From assembly GCF_030282825.1 (NCBI RefSeq), contig NZ_JASTZU010000040.1, positions 1 to 62,159 of the forward strand: DNA of 62,159 bases. Direction: 5' to 3'. The position numbers and the translations under genes are program-made. The notes below the pieces were generated by a model. The model did not search any database and had not been told where the DNA came from. It worked only from the letters and a program-made list of their open reading frames with translations. Position 1 is the first letter of the stretch, and each line of letters opens with the position of its first letter. This document shows positions 10,137 through 19,249 of the stretch, one piece after another. Source of the DNA: Aquibacillus rhizosphaerae (GTDB lineage Bacteria; Bacillota; Bacilli; Bacillales; Amphibacillaceae).

Positions 10137-10820
10137 ATGATTGATTATTTTGCTATAGTATTAGCGGCAGGCCAAGGTAAGCGAATGAATGCTGGTGAAA
10201 ACAAGCAATTTATAACACTTGCTGATAAACCAGTAATTATACATACTTTAGAAGTATTCGCTAAAGATGAATGGTGTAAGTCGATTATATTGGTTGTTAA
10301 TCCAAATGAGCAGCAAAGGATGAAACAGTTAGTAAATTGTTATTCATTTGGAAAAGAAATCAGACTTATTCAAGGTGGTTCTGAAAGACAAGAAAGTGTA
10401 TATAAAGGGCTTTGTTCCATAGAAGATAAAACAAGTATCGTATTTATCCATGATGGAGCTAGACCTTTTGTGACACAGGAAAGTTTACATAAACTTGCCA
10501 AAGTAGCAAGTGCTGAAAAAGCCGCAATACTTGCTGTACCAGTAACGGATACGATTAAGCAACGAACTGACAATCAACTAACTACACTGGATCGATCTTT
10601 ATTATGGGCTGCACAGACGCCACAGGCATTTCTTTTTGATCGTATCTACCAGGCTCATAAACAAGCGGAAGAAAACAACTTCTTAGGAACTGATGATGCA
10701 TCTCTAGTTGAACGTTTGGGATACCCAGTTCAAATAGTAAGAGGAAGTTATAATAATATAAAATTAACAAATCCAGAAGATTTAAAACGTGCACAATCTT
10801 TTTTTAATGAAAATGGCTAG
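10137..10820 (+). CDS. ispD: 2-C-methyl-D-erythritol 4-phosphate cytidylyltransferase
   Basis: A 227-residue enzyme of the MEP isoprenoid pathway that joins CTP and methylerythritol phosphate. Residues 8-16 give the nucleotide-binding loop LAAGQGKRM, and HDGARPF near 105 is the family signature. The AQTPQAF block follows. It lies 54 bp upstream of ispF, the enzyme two steps later in the pathway, as in B. subtilis. The start is the ATG in GGATTAGATATGATTG; the ribosome binding site (GGGTGG) is moderate. Confidence 0.96.
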   Translation: MIDYFAIVLAAGQGKRMNAGENKQFITLADKPVIIHTLEVFAKDEWCKSIILVVNPNEQQRMKQLVNCYSFGKEIRLIQGGSERQESVYKGLCSIEDKTSIVFIHDGARPFVTQESLHKLAKVASAEKAAILAVPVTDTIKQRTDNQLTTLDRSLLWAAQTPQAFLFDRIYQAHKQAEENNFLGTDDASLVERLGYPVQIVRGSYNNIKLTNPEDLKRAQSFFNENG

Positions 10821-10874
10821 ACTTTAACGTGGATTTAGATGAATAAATAATAATGAAACAAAGGAGATTCAAAT

Positions 10875-11357
10875 ATGTTTCGTATTGGTCAAGGTTTTGA
10901 TGTTCATCAACTAAAAGAAGGTAGACCTTGTATCATTGGTGGGATTGAAATTCCGTATGAAAAAGGCTTACTCGGTCATTCGGATGCAGATGTCTTGTTA
11001 CACACAATCGCAGATGCATGCTTAGGTGCTATAGGCGAGGGAGACATTGGAAAGCACTTTCCTGATACAGATCCGACATTTAAGGATGCCGATTCACAAA
11101 AGTTACTTCAACACGTTTGGGAGATTGTGAAGAAAAAAGGCTATCTATTAGGTAATATAGATTGTACAGTGATTGCCCAGCAACCTAAAATGGCCCCGTA
11201 TATTGAACGTATTAAAGAGAACATAGCACGTATATTGCAAGTAGAGATAGAGCAGATTAATGTAAAAGCAACAACAACGGAACAATTAGGTTTTACCGGT
11301 AGAGAAGAAGGAATAGCTGCTCAGGCCGTAGTCTTGTTGCACAAGACTACCCAATGA
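10875..11357 (+). CDS. ispF: 2-C-methyl-D-erythritol 2,4-cyclodiphosphate synthase
   Basis: A 160-residue enzyme that cyclises the CDP-methylerythritol phosphate intermediate in the MEP pathway. The metal site DVH is at 9-11, with [10 protein letters not shown] near 35-44, and [11 protein letters not shown] near 132 forms the substrate cap. Length is normal for the family. AAAGGAGAT lies seven bases before the ATG. It is probably cotranscribed with ispD and perhaps gltX, whose start is 62 bp downstream with no terminator between. Confidence 0.97.
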   Translation: MFRIGQGFDVHQLKEGRPCIIGGIEIPYEKGLLGHSDADVLLHTIADACLGAIGEGDIGKHFPDTDPTFKDADSQKLLQHVWEIVKKKGYLLGNIDCTVIAQQPKMAPYIERIKENIARILQVEIEQINVKATTTEQLGFTGREEGIAAQAVVLLHKTTQ

Positions 11358-11419
11358 AAAAGAAATAATGGTAGTATATAGTTAGAATTAGATGGAACGA
11401 TGGAAGGGGTAGATTGACT

Positions 11420-12886
11420 ATGACAAATGAAGTGCGTGTACGGTATGCACCAAGTCCTACAGGACATTTACATATAGGAAACGCTAGAACTGCATTATTT
11501 AATTACTTATATGCAAAACACTTAGGTGGAAAATTTATTATTCGAACTGAAGATACAGATGAAAAAAGAAATGTCGTTGGTGGTGAAGAAAGCCAATTAA
11601 GTTACCTTAAATGGTTAGGAATTGAGTGGGATGAAGGTGCGGATATTGGTGGAGACTTTGGTCCATACCGTCAGACAGAAAGACTTGAATTATATCAAAA
11701 GTATGTAGATGAATTATTAGAAAAAGGGTTAGCTTATAAGTGCTATATGACAGAAGAAGAATTAGATAAGGAACGAGAAGAGCAACGTGCAAATGGACAA
11801 GTTCCAAAATATTCAGGTGCTCATCGTGACCTAACGACTGAACAGGTTGAACAGTTAGTATCGGAAGGCAGAAAACCAAGTATTCGTTTCCGTGTTCCTG
11901 AAAATAAAACCTACAGATTTAATGATATTGTAAGAGACAATATCACGTTTGAATCTAGTGATTTTGGCGATTGGGTTATGGTGAAGAAAAATGGAATTCC
12001 AACATATAACTTTGCAGTTGCTATTGATGATCAATTAATGAAAATTTCCCATGTGTTAAGAGGCGAAGAGCATATTTCTAATACTCCAAAACAAATGATG
12101 ATATTTGATGCATTTGGGTGGGAGCCTCCTAAATATGGTCATATGACATTAATTTTAAATGAGAATCGTAAAAAATTGAGTAAGCGTGATGAACATATCC
12201 TTCAGTTTATCGAACAATATAAAAACTTAGGTTACTTACCTGAAGCATTATTTAACTTCATAGCTTTACTCGGTTGGTCCCCTGTTGGAGAAGAGGAGAT
12301 ATTCACGAAGGAACAGTTTATTGAAATGTTTGATTCAGAACGTCTATCTACTTCTCCTGCAATATTTGATCCCGCTAAGTTAAAGTGGATGAATAACCAA
12401 TATATAAAAGCTGCCGAGTTTGAACAGGTAGTAGAACTTACTCTTCCGCACTTGGTTAAAGCAAATAAATTACCCGAGAACATGGATGAAGTAACACATG
12501 CATGGGCTTTAGATTTAATTCGTTTATATAAAGAACAACTGAGTTACGGAGCTGAGATTGTCGAGTTAACAGAGCTGTTCTTTAAAGAAGAAATTGAATA
12601 CTCTGACCAAGCAATGGAAGTACTTAATGAAGAACAGGTTCCAGAAGTATTACACGTGTTTTCTACCAAGTTAGCTGAACTAGAGGAGTTTTCTCCTGAA
12701 ACAATCAAAGCACAAATAAAAGCTACTCAAAAAGAAACAAAACATAAAGGGAAAAAGCTTTTCATGCCAATCCGTGTTGCAACAACTGGACAAGTCCATG
12801 GACCAGAATTACCAGATGCAATTCATTTACTAGGTATTGACGTCGTGCAAGCGAGATTAACTGTTGTTCTTGATAAGATTAACTAA
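11420..12886 (+). CDS. gltX: Glutamyl-tRNA synthetase
   Basis: A 488-residue class I aminoacyl-tRNA synthetase. The HIGH-type motif is HIGN near residue 18 and the KMSKS-type motif is KLSKR near 252. It charges tRNA-Glu. In Bacillaceae, which use the transamidation route, the same enzyme also mischarges tRNA-Gln. ATG 11420 is chosen since GGAAGGGG is ten bases upstream and the protein then begins [13 protein letters not shown]; a TTG two codons earlier is possible. The following T-box controls cysE-cysS rather than this gene. Confidence 0.96.
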   Translation: MTNEVRVRYAPSPTGHLHIGNARTALFNYLYAKHLGGKFIIRTEDTDEKRNVVGGEESQLSYLKWLGIEWDEGADIGGDFGPYRQTERLELYQKYVDELLEKGLAYKCYMTEEELDKEREEQRANGQVPKYSGAHRDLTTEQVEQLVSEGRKPSIRFRVPENKTYRFNDIVRDNITFESSDFGDWVMVKKNGIPTYNFAVAIDDQLMKISHVLRGEEHISNTPKQMMIFDAFGWEPPKYGHMTLILNENRKKLSKRDEHILQFIEQYKNLGYLPEALFNFIALLGWSPVGEEEIFTKEQFIEMFDSERLSTSPAIFDPAKLKWMNNQYIKAAEFEQVVELTLPHLVKANKLPENMDEVTHAWALDLIRLYKEQLSYGAEIVELTELFFKEEIEYSDQAMEVLNEEQVPEVLHVFSTKLAELEEFSPETIKAQIKATQKETKHKGKKLFMPIRVATTGQVHGPELPDAIHLLGIDVVQARLTVVLDKIN

Positions 12887-13039
12887 ACGTAATTTTAGAT
12901 TGAATTAATAATTTCACATTTTAGTTAAAATGTAATATAGTATTACTACAAAAAGTAATGATGAAATTAACGATAAGATATCATTTTATTGTAAATAATC
13001 GCTAAAAACGTTAAAGTACTATTAACCATATCTATAGAT

Positions 13040-13277
13040 GAACGTTAATAAGGAGAAGTAAAAAGTATAGAGCTTACTTAGAGAGAATCACCTCGGGCTG
13101 AAAGTGATTTTAAGTTCTTACTTCTGAAATGCACCTTAGAGTCTTTTGTTGAAAACAGTAAGCAAGAGCGGTTTTCTCTACCGTTAATAAGAGACCTGAG
13201 TTGGGGAATCATTTTTCCTAAACAGAGTGGAACCGCGCGTAAAGCGTCTCTGTGTTTATATAACATAGAGGCGTTTT
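13040..13277 (+). promoter_or_regulatory. T-box leader, cysteine-specific, controlling cysE-cysS
   Basis: The conserved T-box sequence GAGTGGAACCGCG is at 13225-13237 and an intrinsic terminator follows at 13244-13277 (a 10-bp stem with two G-T pairs, then seven Ts). Upstream stem I features are visible (AGAGAG near 13079 and GGGCTGAAAG near 13095). In the specifier loop, TGAAATGCAC reads TGC at 13130-13132, a cysteine codon, which agrees with the serine acetyltransferase and cysteinyl-tRNA synthetase genes downstream. Uncharged tRNA-Cys should pair with the specifier and T-box and prevent termination. The exact 5' end is uncertain. Confidence 0.93.
13244..13277 (+). terminator. T-box attenuator terminator
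   Basis: A stem of CGTCTCTGTG with CATAGAGGCG, followed by seven Ts. The 5' arm overlaps the region that would pair in the T-box antiterminator, so formation should depend on tRNA-Cys charging. Confidence 0.88.
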
Positions 13278-13280
13278 TTT

Positions 13281-13465
13281 ATTGTCAAGGAAATTATAGA
13301 TTTCTCTAGATCTCTAGATGTGGAAATCAGGCAGAAACAGCGACGTCCAGCTCTTGCACTTACCCCGCCAGAGGTCTTAAGTCAAACATCTATGTTGTAA
13401 AGAGCACGATAGATGGTCTTAATTGCCCTAGGGTAAGCAAGGCGCCCTGAGCTTTTCTTATATGT
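13281..13465 (+). repeat. Intergenic repeat-like structured element
   Basis: A ~180-bp non-coding segment between the T-box terminator and cysE. It starts TTGTCAAGGAAATTATAG and contains GCGACGTCCAGCTC and, near its end, GGTAAGCAAGGCGCCCTGAGCTTTTC. These phrases resemble an abundant degenerate intergenic repeat I recall from Bacillus-type genomes (..GTCCAGCTCCAGCGCC....AAGGCGCTTGCGCTTTTC). It can fold: CTTACCC (near 13360) pairs with GGGTAAG (near 13432), and CATCTAT pairs with ATAGATG inside. Repeat status is inferred from memory plus a partial second copy near 55874. Confidence 0.5.
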
Positions 13466-13517
13466 TTGTTGGATGCTTCATTAAAATTAGGTGGAATTTG
13501 CAAAGGGGGAGTATAAT

Positions 13518-14177
13518 ATGGGGATTTTTAAAGTGCTGAAGCAAGATATTGACGTTGTCTTTGACCAAGATCCTGCAGCTCGCACTTATGTGGAAGTGTT
13601 ACTTACTTATTCTGGTCTTCATGCTATTTGGGCACATAGACTTGCCCATGGATTCTACAATAAGAAGTTTTTTTTCATGGCTCGTATCATTTCGCAAATC
13701 AGTCGTTTTTTAACAGGTATTGAAATCCATCCAGGCGCCCAAATAGGAAGTCGTTTTTTTATTGATCATGGTATGGGAGTTGTAATTGGTGAAACATGTG
13801 AAATTGGAAATAATGTCACCATATTTCAAGGCGTTACATTGGGCGGAACAGGAAAAGAAAAAGGAAAAAGGCACCCTACCATAAAAGATAACGCTCTTAT
13901 TGCTACTGGAGCAAAAGTATTAGGTTCCATCACTATTGGAGAAAGTTCAAAAGTAGGAGCTGGGTCTGTTGTCTTGAATGATGTACCTGACCACTCAACT
14001 GTTGTAGGGATACCTGGTCGAGTTGTCATTCAAAATGGAGAAAAGGTCAGAAAAGATCTTGATCACCATAAATTACCTGATCCGGTTTCTGAATTGTTAA
14101 AAGAGATGCAAAGTGAAATAAAAGGGTTAAAAAAAGACCTAAATGATATAAAAGGAGTGAATTCCAGTGACCGTTAA
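13518..14177 (+). CDS. cysE: Serine O-acetyltransferase
   Basis: A 219-residue enzyme that acetylates serine with acetyl-CoA, the first step of cysteine synthesis. The N-terminal helical part is followed by left-handed beta-helix hexapeptide repeats ([25 protein letters not shown]). A charged C-terminal helix ends the protein. ATG 13518 follows AAAGGGGGAG; a GTG 27 bases upstream lacks a good site. It overlaps cysS by 11 bp and both are governed by the cysteine T-box leader. Confidence 0.96.
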   Translation: MGIFKVLKQDIDVVFDQDPAARTYVEVLLTYSGLHAIWAHRLAHGFYNKKFFFMARIISQISRFLTGIEIHPGAQIGSRFFIDHGMGVVIGETCEIGNNVTIFQGVTLGGTGKEKGKRHPTIKDNALIATGAKVLGSITIGESSKVGAGSVVLNDVPDHSTVVGIPGRVVIQNGEKVRKDLDHHKLPDPVSELLKEMQSEIKGLKKDLNDIKGVNSSDR

Positions 14178-15570
14178 GATTTATAATACATTAACGAGAC
14201 GAAAAGAAGCGTTTAAACCGATTGAAGAAGGAAAAGTTAGGATGTATGTTTGTGGTCCAACTGTCTATAATTATATTCATATCGGTAATGCAAGACCAGC
14301 TATTGTATTTGATACAGTACGTAGGTATTTAGAATTTAAAAACTACGATGTTAACTATGTTTTAAACTTTACAGATGTAGATGACAAAATTATAAAAGCT
14401 GCAAAGGATTTAGAAGAAGACGTGCCAGCAGTAGCAGAGCGTTTTATTAATGCTTATATGGAGGATGTTGGTGCGCTTGGTGTGAAAAAGGCAGTACATC
14501 ACCCTAGAGTAACCGAAACAATGGATGATATTATCTCTTTTATTGATACGTTAATTGATAAGGGGCACGCATACGAAGCGGAAGGTGACGTTTATTTTAA
14601 AACCCGTTCTTTTGAGGGGTATGGAAAGTTATCCCATCAACCTATAGATGAACTTAGATCGGGTGCTCGTATTCAAATCGGTGAAAAGAAAGAGGATCCG
14701 TTAGATTTTGCATTATGGAAACAAGCGAAGTCAGAAGAAATTGCTTGGGATTCTCCTTGGGGTAAAGGTCGTCCTGGTTGGCATATTGAATGCTCTGCAA
14801 TGGCTAAGAAATATTTAGGAGATACTATTGATATTCATGCAGGTGGTCAAGATTTAACGTTCCCACACCATGAAAATGAGATTGCACAATCGGAAGCGGG
14901 AACAGGAAAAAACTTTGCAAATTATTGGATGCATAATGGATATATCAATATCGATAATGAAAAGATGTCGAAGTCACTGGGGAACTTTGTATTAGCTCAT
15001 GATTTGGTGAAACAACATGATCCTCAAGTAGTGCGCTTTTTCATGCTAAGTGTACATTATCGTAACCCAATTAACTTTAGTGAGTCTTTACTTGAAAGTG
15101 CAAAAAATAGTCTTGATCGCATTAGAAATGCATATCAAAATCTTGAACACCGTAAAGAATCGAGCACCAATTTAACAGAAGACAATCAAGATTGGGTAAA
15201 AAGTTTAGAAAAATTTAACCAGCGATTTATTGCTGAGATGGATGATGATTTCAATACTGCCAATGCAATCGCTGTACTTTTTGATATTGCTAGAGAGGCA
15301 AATGTATATTTACAATCTGACCACACCTCAAAACAAGTGATTAATCATTTTATTGAATTGTTTGATTCGTTATTGCTTGTTTTGGGTATTGAGATTAGAA
15401 CTGATAATCAAGAACTGTTAAATGAAGATATCGATGCTTTAATTCAACAACGTATTAAAGCTAGAAAAGATAGAGACTTTGCTTTAGCGGACAAAATAAG
15501 AGATGACTTAAAGGAAAAAAATATAATTTTAGAAGATACTCCTCAAGGTACTCGTTGGAAAAGAGGGTAA
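14167..15570 (+). CDS. cysS: Cysteinyl-tRNA synthetase
   Basis: A 467-residue class I synthetase that charges tRNA-Cys. It has the zinc ligand Cys in [10 protein letters not shown] near residue 28, HIGN near 38, a second Cys in WHIECSAM near 210, HHENE near 236, and KMSKS near 268. The GTG start lies within the end of cysE with AAAGGAGTG eight bases upstream, so the two are translationally coupled. The T-box lets cysteine-starved cells raise both cysteine synthesis and charging. Confidence 0.97.
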   Translation: MTVKIYNTLTRRKEAFKPIEEGKVRMYVCGPTVYNYIHIGNARPAIVFDTVRRYLEFKNYDVNYVLNFTDVDDKIIKAAKDLEEDVPAVAERFINAYMEDVGALGVKKAVHHPRVTETMDDIISFIDTLIDKGHAYEAEGDVYFKTRSFEGYGKLSHQPIDELRSGARIQIGEKKEDPLDFALWKQAKSEEIAWDSPWGKGRPGWHIECSAMAKKYLGDTIDIHAGGQDLTFPHHENEIAQSEAGTGKNFANYWMHNGYINIDNEKMSKSLGNFVLAHDLVKQHDPQVVRFFMLSVHYRNPINFSESLLESAKNSLDRIRNAYQNLEHRKESSTNLTEDNQDWVKSLEKFNQRFIAEMDDDFNTANAIAVLFDIAREANVYLQSDHTSKQVINHFIELFDSLLLVLGIEIRTDNQELLNEDIDALIQQRIKARKDRDFALADKIRDDLKEKNIILEDTPQGTRWKRG

Positions 15571-15572
15571 AG

Positions 15573-15977
15573 ATGTCAACGAATGATGTAAAGCAAATGA
15601 AGAGTTTAGCTCTTGCGTATATCGGTGATGCTATTTATGAAATATATATTCGACATCATTTAGTCAACAAGGGACATCTCAATTTAAATAACTTGCATCA
15701 ATCCGCAGTGAAGTTTGTGGCTGCAAAGTCTCAATCGAAAGTTATTTTACACTGGCTTGATGTGGAGATGTTAAGCGAAGAAGAAGCTAGTGTAGTACGT
15801 CGGGGCAGAAATGCTAAGGCTGGGTCTGTCCCGAAAAATACGGATGTACAAACGTATCGATATAGTACCGCATTTGAAGCGCTATTAGGTTTTCTATATT
15901 TAGATGAGCGTCAGGAAAGGTTAGATGAGTTAATTCAATTAGCCATAGAATTTGTTGAGAGAGGAGTTGAGAAATAA
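15573..15977 (+). CDS. mrnC: Mini-ribonuclease 3
   Basis: A 134-residue RNase III catalytic domain without a double-stranded RNA-binding domain, which defines Mini-III. Catalytic acidic residues sit in YIGDAIYE near residues 16-23 and in FEALLGFLYL near 101. In B. subtilis it matures the ends of 23S rRNA. ATG 15573 is two bases past the cysS stop with AGAGGGT upstream. Its stop overlaps the rlmB start by one base, linking two 23S rRNA maturation enzymes. Confidence 0.95.
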   Translation: MSTNDVKQMKSLALAYIGDAIYEIYIRHHLVNKGHLNLNNLHQSAVKFVAAKSQSKVILHWLDVEMLSEEEASVVRRGRNAKAGSVPKNTDVQTYRYSTAFEALLGFLYLDERQERLDELIQLAIEFVERGVEK

Positions 15978-16720
15978 TGAGTGAAGAATGGATTGTTGGA
16001 AAAAACCCAGTAATTGAAGCATTAAGTGCAGGTCGATCAATTAATAAACTGCTTGTATCTGATCAGTTACAAAATCAGTCTTATAACAAAATTCATAGTC
16101 TAGCAAAACAAAATGGAATCACAATCCAACGGGTACCGAAAAAAAAGTTAGACCAATTAGTAGACGACAATCATCAAGGAGTGGCTGCTGCGGTTGCAGC
16201 TTATCAATATAGCTCAGTAGAGGATTTATTCGAGCTAGCTGAACGGAGGGAAGAGGCACCGTTTTTTTTAATATTAGATGAGATAGAGGATCCACATAAT
16301 CTTGGCTCAATCTTAAGAACAGCGGACGCAACAGGTGTTCATGGGGTGATAATACCAAAACGACGCTCTGTTGGTTTAACAGCAACTGTTGCAAAGACTT
16401 CAGCAGGCGCAATTGAATACATACCTGTAGCAAGAGTGACGAACATTGCTCAAACAATCGATGAACTTAAAGAACGCCATGTTTGGGTGGTTGGAACAGA
16501 AGCGGAAGGAACGGAAGACTATAGACAGCTCGATGGCACCACATCGCTTGCTTTAGTTATAGGAAATGAAGGTAAGGGTATGAGTCGCTTAGTTAAAGAA
16601 AAGTGTGATTGGACGGTTCGTTTAGCGATGAAAGGAAAGGTTTCTTCCCTAAATGCTTCTGTAGCATCTAGTTTGTTAATGTATGAAGTTTACCGTAAAA
16701 GGTATCCGATTGGTGATTAA
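15977..16720 (+). CDS. rlmB: 23S rRNA 2'-O-methyltransferase RlmB (TrmH/SpoU family)
   Basis: A 247-residue protein with an N-terminal L30e-like substrate-binding domain (~1-75) and a C-terminal knotted SPOUT methyltransferase. The three SpoU motifs are visible: NLGSILRTADATG near 110, LVIGNEGKGM near 195 and SLNASVASS near 222. RlmB methylates the ribose of a peptidyl-transferase-loop guanosine (G2251 in E. coli). The ATG overlaps the mrnC stop, and rae1 starts four bases after it. Confidence 0.93.
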   Translation: MSEEWIVGKNPVIEALSAGRSINKLLVSDQLQNQSYNKIHSLAKQNGITIQRVPKKKLDQLVDDNHQGVAAAVAAYQYSSVEDLFELAERREEAPFFLILDEIEDPHNLGSILRTADATGVHGVIIPKRRSVGLTATVAKTSAGAIEYIPVARVTNIAQTIDELKERHVWVVGTEAEGTEDYRQLDGTTSLALVIGNEGKGMSRLVKEKCDWTVRLAMKGKVSSLNASVASSLLMYEVYRKRYPIGD

Positions 16721-16723
16721 ATA

Positions 16724-17233
16724 ATGATTGTATTAGTGGTTGATGGATATAATATTATTGGCGATTGGGAAGAGTTGAAGAAACTAAAAGACCATGATCT
16801 CGCGCAAGCAAGAAAAATATTAGTAGAAAAGATGGCGGAGTATCAAGCCTATCGAGGTCATCGTGTTATTGTAGTATTTGATGCATATTTTGTACAAGGT
16901 CTTGAAACGAAGCAAACTAATTATAGGGTTGAAGTCATTTACACGAAAGAAAATGAAACCGCAGATGAATGTATTGAGAGATTAGTTAAAGAATTAAAAA
17001 ATGTAAAAAATCAAGTTTATGTAGCCACATCTGATTATACAGAGCAACGTACGATTTTTGCCCAAGGTGCTCTTAGAAAATCAGCAAGAGAGCTTTATCT
17101 TGAAATGAATAATATACAAAAAGAGATTGAAGAAGATATTAATAACCATAAACAAATACAGTCAAAGACAAAAATCCCAATAAAAAAAGATGTGTTAGCT
17201 GTATTTGAAAAATGGCGTCGTGGTGATAAGTAA
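16724..17233 (+). CDS. rae1: Ribosome-associated NYN endoribonuclease Rae1 (YacP)
   Basis: A 169-residue NYN/PIN-like domain protein. The acidic residues of the active site are visible in VDGYNIIGDW at 6-15, VVFDAYF near 44 and ENETADECIE near 75. B. subtilis Rae1 cleaves some mRNAs in the ribosomal A site. The ATG directly follows the rlmB stop, so translation is probably coupled to that gene. The C-terminal ~50 residues are lysine-rich and probably contact RNA or the ribosome. The next gene, sigH, has its own promoter. Confidence 0.9.
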   Translation: MIVLVVDGYNIIGDWEELKKLKDHDLAQARKILVEKMAEYQAYRGHRVIVVFDAYFVQGLETKQTNYRVEVIYTKENETADECIERLVKELKNVKNQVYVATSDYTEQRTIFAQGALRKSARELYLEMNNIQKEIEEDINNHKQIQSKTKIPIKKDVLAVFEKWRRGDK

Positions 17234-17373
17234 GTCTTATACGCCTGATTGATACTTTCTTCAAAATCTGATCTAAGTATGACATAAATACATTTTATGT
17301 ACCGAATACATAAAAACAGGTAATATGAACTATCTATATAAGTGCTAATGCCCTAAATCTACCGTATGTGTTG

Positions 17374-17403
17374 TTGACGATGATGAAGCGCTTCCTGTAT
17401 AAT
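17374..17403 (+). promoter_or_regulatory. sigH promoter
   Basis: TTGACG (17374-17379) and TATAAT (17398-17403), spacer 18 bp. It lies 43 bp before the GTG start of sigH, which argues against the longer reading frame that would begin upstream of the promoter. In B. subtilis the corresponding promoter is sigma-A dependent and AbrB-repressed; I cannot see AbrB sites by eye. Confidence 0.8.
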
Positions 17404-17445
17404 GTTTCTATATATTCACGGCATAAAAGTCGGGGGGATTCCAAG

Positions 17446-18102
17446 GTGAGCACCGTGCACAAGGATATAGACGATCAAGATATAGATTTAGAGCTTCTTG
17501 AAGATGACCAGCTTATTAATATGGTACACCGTGGGCATAGCCAGGCGTTAGACTATTTAATTACTAAATATAGAAATTTTGTTCGTGCCAAAGCGAGAAC
17601 CTATTTTTTAGTTGGGGCAGATCGAGAAGATATTGTGCAAGAAGGTATGATCGGGTTGTATAAAGCAATTCGTGACTATAAAGGTGACAAGCTTTCATCC
17701 TTTAAGGCTTTTGCAGAGCTGTGTGTTACGCGTCAAATAATTACAGCAATCAAGACAGCAACTAGACAAAAACATATACCATTAAACTCATACGTATCGT
17801 TGGACAAGCCAATTTATGATGAAGAATCTGACCGAACATTACTAGATGTAATAGCAGGTTCAAAAATAATTGATCCCCAAGAATTGATTGTTAATAGGGA
17901 AAAGTTTGGGGATATGGAGACGAAAATGTCTGAGCTGTTAAGTGACTTAGAAAGGCAAGTACTTTCTTTGTATTTAGACGGCCAAACATATCAAGAAATT
18001 TCAGTTGAATTGAAAAGACATGTTAAATCAATAGATAATGCATTACAACGGGTGAAGCGGAAGCTAGAACGGTATTTAGAGATAAGTGAAATCAGCTTAT
18101 AA
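17446..18102 (+). CDS. sigH: RNA polymerase sigma-H factor
   Basis: A 218-residue sigma-70 family factor for stationary-phase and early sporulation genes. Region 2 is at ~35-110 with DREDIVQEGMIGLYKAIRDY, and the region 4 helix-turn-helix is near 180-205 (TYQEISVEL, VKSIDNALQRVKRKL). GTG 17446 follows GGGGGGATT by eight bases and yields exactly the B. subtilis length; an in-frame ATG 78 bases upstream lies before the promoter. It is followed within ~10 bp by the rpmG-secE promoter. Confidence 0.96.
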   Translation: MSTVHKDIDDQDIDLELLEDDQLINMVHRGHSQALDYLITKYRNFVRAKARTYFLVGADREDIVQEGMIGLYKAIRDYKGDKLSSFKAFAELCVTRQIITAIKTATRQKHIPLNSYVSLDKPIYDEESDRTLLDVIAGSKIIDPQELIVNREKFGDMETKMSELLSDLERQVLSLYLDGQTYQEISVELKRHVKSIDNALQRVKRKLERYLEISEISL

Positions 18103-18109
18103 CATAGCG

Positions 18110-18138
18110 TTGACAGGCTATTGTAACCGTGCTACATT
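18110..18138 (+). promoter_or_regulatory. rpmG-secE-nusG promoter
   Basis: TTGACA (18110-18115) and TACATT (18133-18138), spacer 17 bp, starting seven bases after the sigH stop and 36 bp before the rpmG start. Confidence 0.8.
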
Positions 18139-18174
18139 AGTAGAAGTGAAATCCCTTTGTTTGGGGTGTAATAG

Positions 18175-18321
18175 ATGGGAAAAAAAGTTGCGTTGGCTTG
18201 CACAGAATGCCTCAGCAGAAACTACAGCACGAATAAGAACACATCAGAAACAAAAAGGTTAGAAGTCCGGAAATTTTGTAAAAGATGTGGAATTTATACG
18301 TTACATCGTGAAACAAAGTAA
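18175..18321 (+). CDS. rpmG: 50S ribosomal protein L33
   Basis: A 48-residue L33 that carries both zinc CXXC pairs: CTEC at residues 9-12 and CKRC at 36-39. It is therefore the zinc-binding (C+) paralogue rather than the zinc-free form. The family pattern [10 protein letters not shown]...[11 protein letters not shown]...HRETK is complete. The start ATG follows TTGGGGTGT. It sits immediately before secE and nusG, as in most Firmicutes. The gene is short but the identification is secure. Confidence 0.95.
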   Translation: MGKKVALACTECLSRNYSTNKNTSETKRLEVRKFCKRCGIYTLHRETK

Positions 18322-18355
18322 GAAGCCGATTGGCAGAAGTTTGGGGGTACAACCT

Positions 18356-18535
18356 GTGAATATCTTTGCATTCTTTAAGAATGTTTCTAGAGAAATGAAA
18401 AAAGTCTCATGGCCCGGTGGTCGTGAACTAACTCGGTATACGATAACGGTAGTTGCTACAGTTGCTTTTGTTTCAGTGTTTTTTGGAGTAGTTGATCAAG
18501 GTATTACAGCAATTCTTAATTTATTATTTGAATAA
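18356..18535 (+). CDS. secE: Preprotein translocase subunit SecE
   Basis: A 59-residue protein with the amphipathic surface helix FFKNVSREMKKVSWP, then GGRELTRYT, then one transmembrane helix at about 28-55. This is the single-span SecE of Gram-positive bacteria, which clamps SecY. GTG 18356 has TTGGGGGT just upstream and gives the same length as B. subtilis SecE. An upstream in-frame ATG would overlap rpmG and add a sequence unlike the family. Confidence 0.93.
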   Translation: MNIFAFFKNVSREMKKVSWPGGRELTRYTITVVATVAFVSVFFGVVDQGITAILNLLFE

Positions 18536-18581
18536 TTAGTGGGACTTTATGCTATAATGTTTAATAAATAGATCTCTTACC

Positions 18582-18606
18582 GAAAAACCCGTTATGCGGG
18601 TTTTTT
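18582..18606 (+). terminator. Terminator or attenuator between secE and nusG
   Basis: A hairpin of AACCCG with CGGGTT (loop TTATG), followed by six Ts. It separates secE from nusG, so either nusG expression depends on readthrough or this is an attenuator in the nusG leader. A lone extended -10 box (TGCTATAAT, ending at 18558) lies just upstream. Confidence 0.8.
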
Positions 18607-18715
18607 AAATTGACTTAAAAACCTCATGTCCGTTTACTGCTAAGGTGATAGATTCTCAATTAATATAGTTGACATAATTTGATAAGGGAGGGAAGGGCAG
18701 TAATTGTCCTGAACT

Positions 18716-19249
18716 ATGGAAAAACAATGGTTTGTAGTTCATACTTATTCTGGGTATGAGAACAAAGTTAAAGCGAACTTAGAAAAAAGGTTAGAGTCAA
18801 TGGGTATGGAAGATAAAATTTTCCGTGTTTTAGTACCTGAAGACGAGGAAACAGAAATAAAAAATGGAAAGAAAAAGGTATCGAAAAAGAAAGTATTCCC
18901 AGGTTATGTATTAGCTGAAATGATAATGACAGACGATTCTTGGTATGTTGTGCGTAACACACCAGGAGTGACGGGATTTGTTGGTTCAAGCGGTTCAGGT
19001 TCTAAACCAACCCCTCTCTTAGAAGAAGAGGTTGAGGTTATCCTTAAACGAATGGGAATGGATGCACCAATAACAGAAGTGGACTTTGAAGTAAAGGAAA
19101 GTGTTCGTGTAACAGATGGTCCATTTAATGATTTCACGGGAACGATTGAGCATATTGATCTAGATAAACAAAAAGTGAAAGTGCATGTAAATATGTTTGG
19201 ACGTGAAACTCCAGTAGAATTAGAATTTTCTCAGATAGAAAAAATTTAA
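18716..19249 (+). CDS. nusG: Transcription termination/antitermination protein NusG
   Basis: A 177-residue protein with the N-terminal NGN domain (KQWFVVHTYSGYENKVK at 3-19, then FPGYVLAEM near 61 and VRNTPGVTGFVG near 79). The C-terminal KOW domain is near 125-155 (VRVTDGPFNDFTGTIEHID). NusG binds RNA polymerase to modulate pausing and termination and can link to Rho or ribosomes. The ATG is taken as the start; the GGGAGGGAAGGG purine tract is somewhat far (about 18 bases), yet no nearer in-frame start exists. Confidence 0.96.
   Translation: MEKQWFVVHTYSGYENKVKANLEKRLESMGMEDKIFRVLVPEDEETEIKNGKKKVSKKKVFPGYVLAEMIMTDDSWYVVRNTPGVTGFVGSSGSGSKPTPLLEEEVEVILKRMGMDAPITEVDFEVKESVRVTDGPFNDFTGTIEHIDLDKQKVKVHVNMFGRETPVELEFSQIEKI

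Noticed and set aside
9902-10144. An 80-codon frame after the PIN-TRAM gene
   Set aside because: It begins inside that gene in another frame, runs through the terminator hairpin and has no family-like sequence.
13078-13266. A minus-strand frame of 62 codons
   Set aside because: It is the complement of the T-box leader, whose RNA features explain the sequence.
16119-16457. A 112-codon minus-strand frame inside rlmB
   Set aside because: It is a shadow of rlmB, has low-complexity leucine-rich content and no start signals.
17368-17445. A 26-residue N-terminal extension of SigH
   Set aside because: The sigH promoter lies within it, and GTG 17446 has the ribosome binding site and gives the family length.
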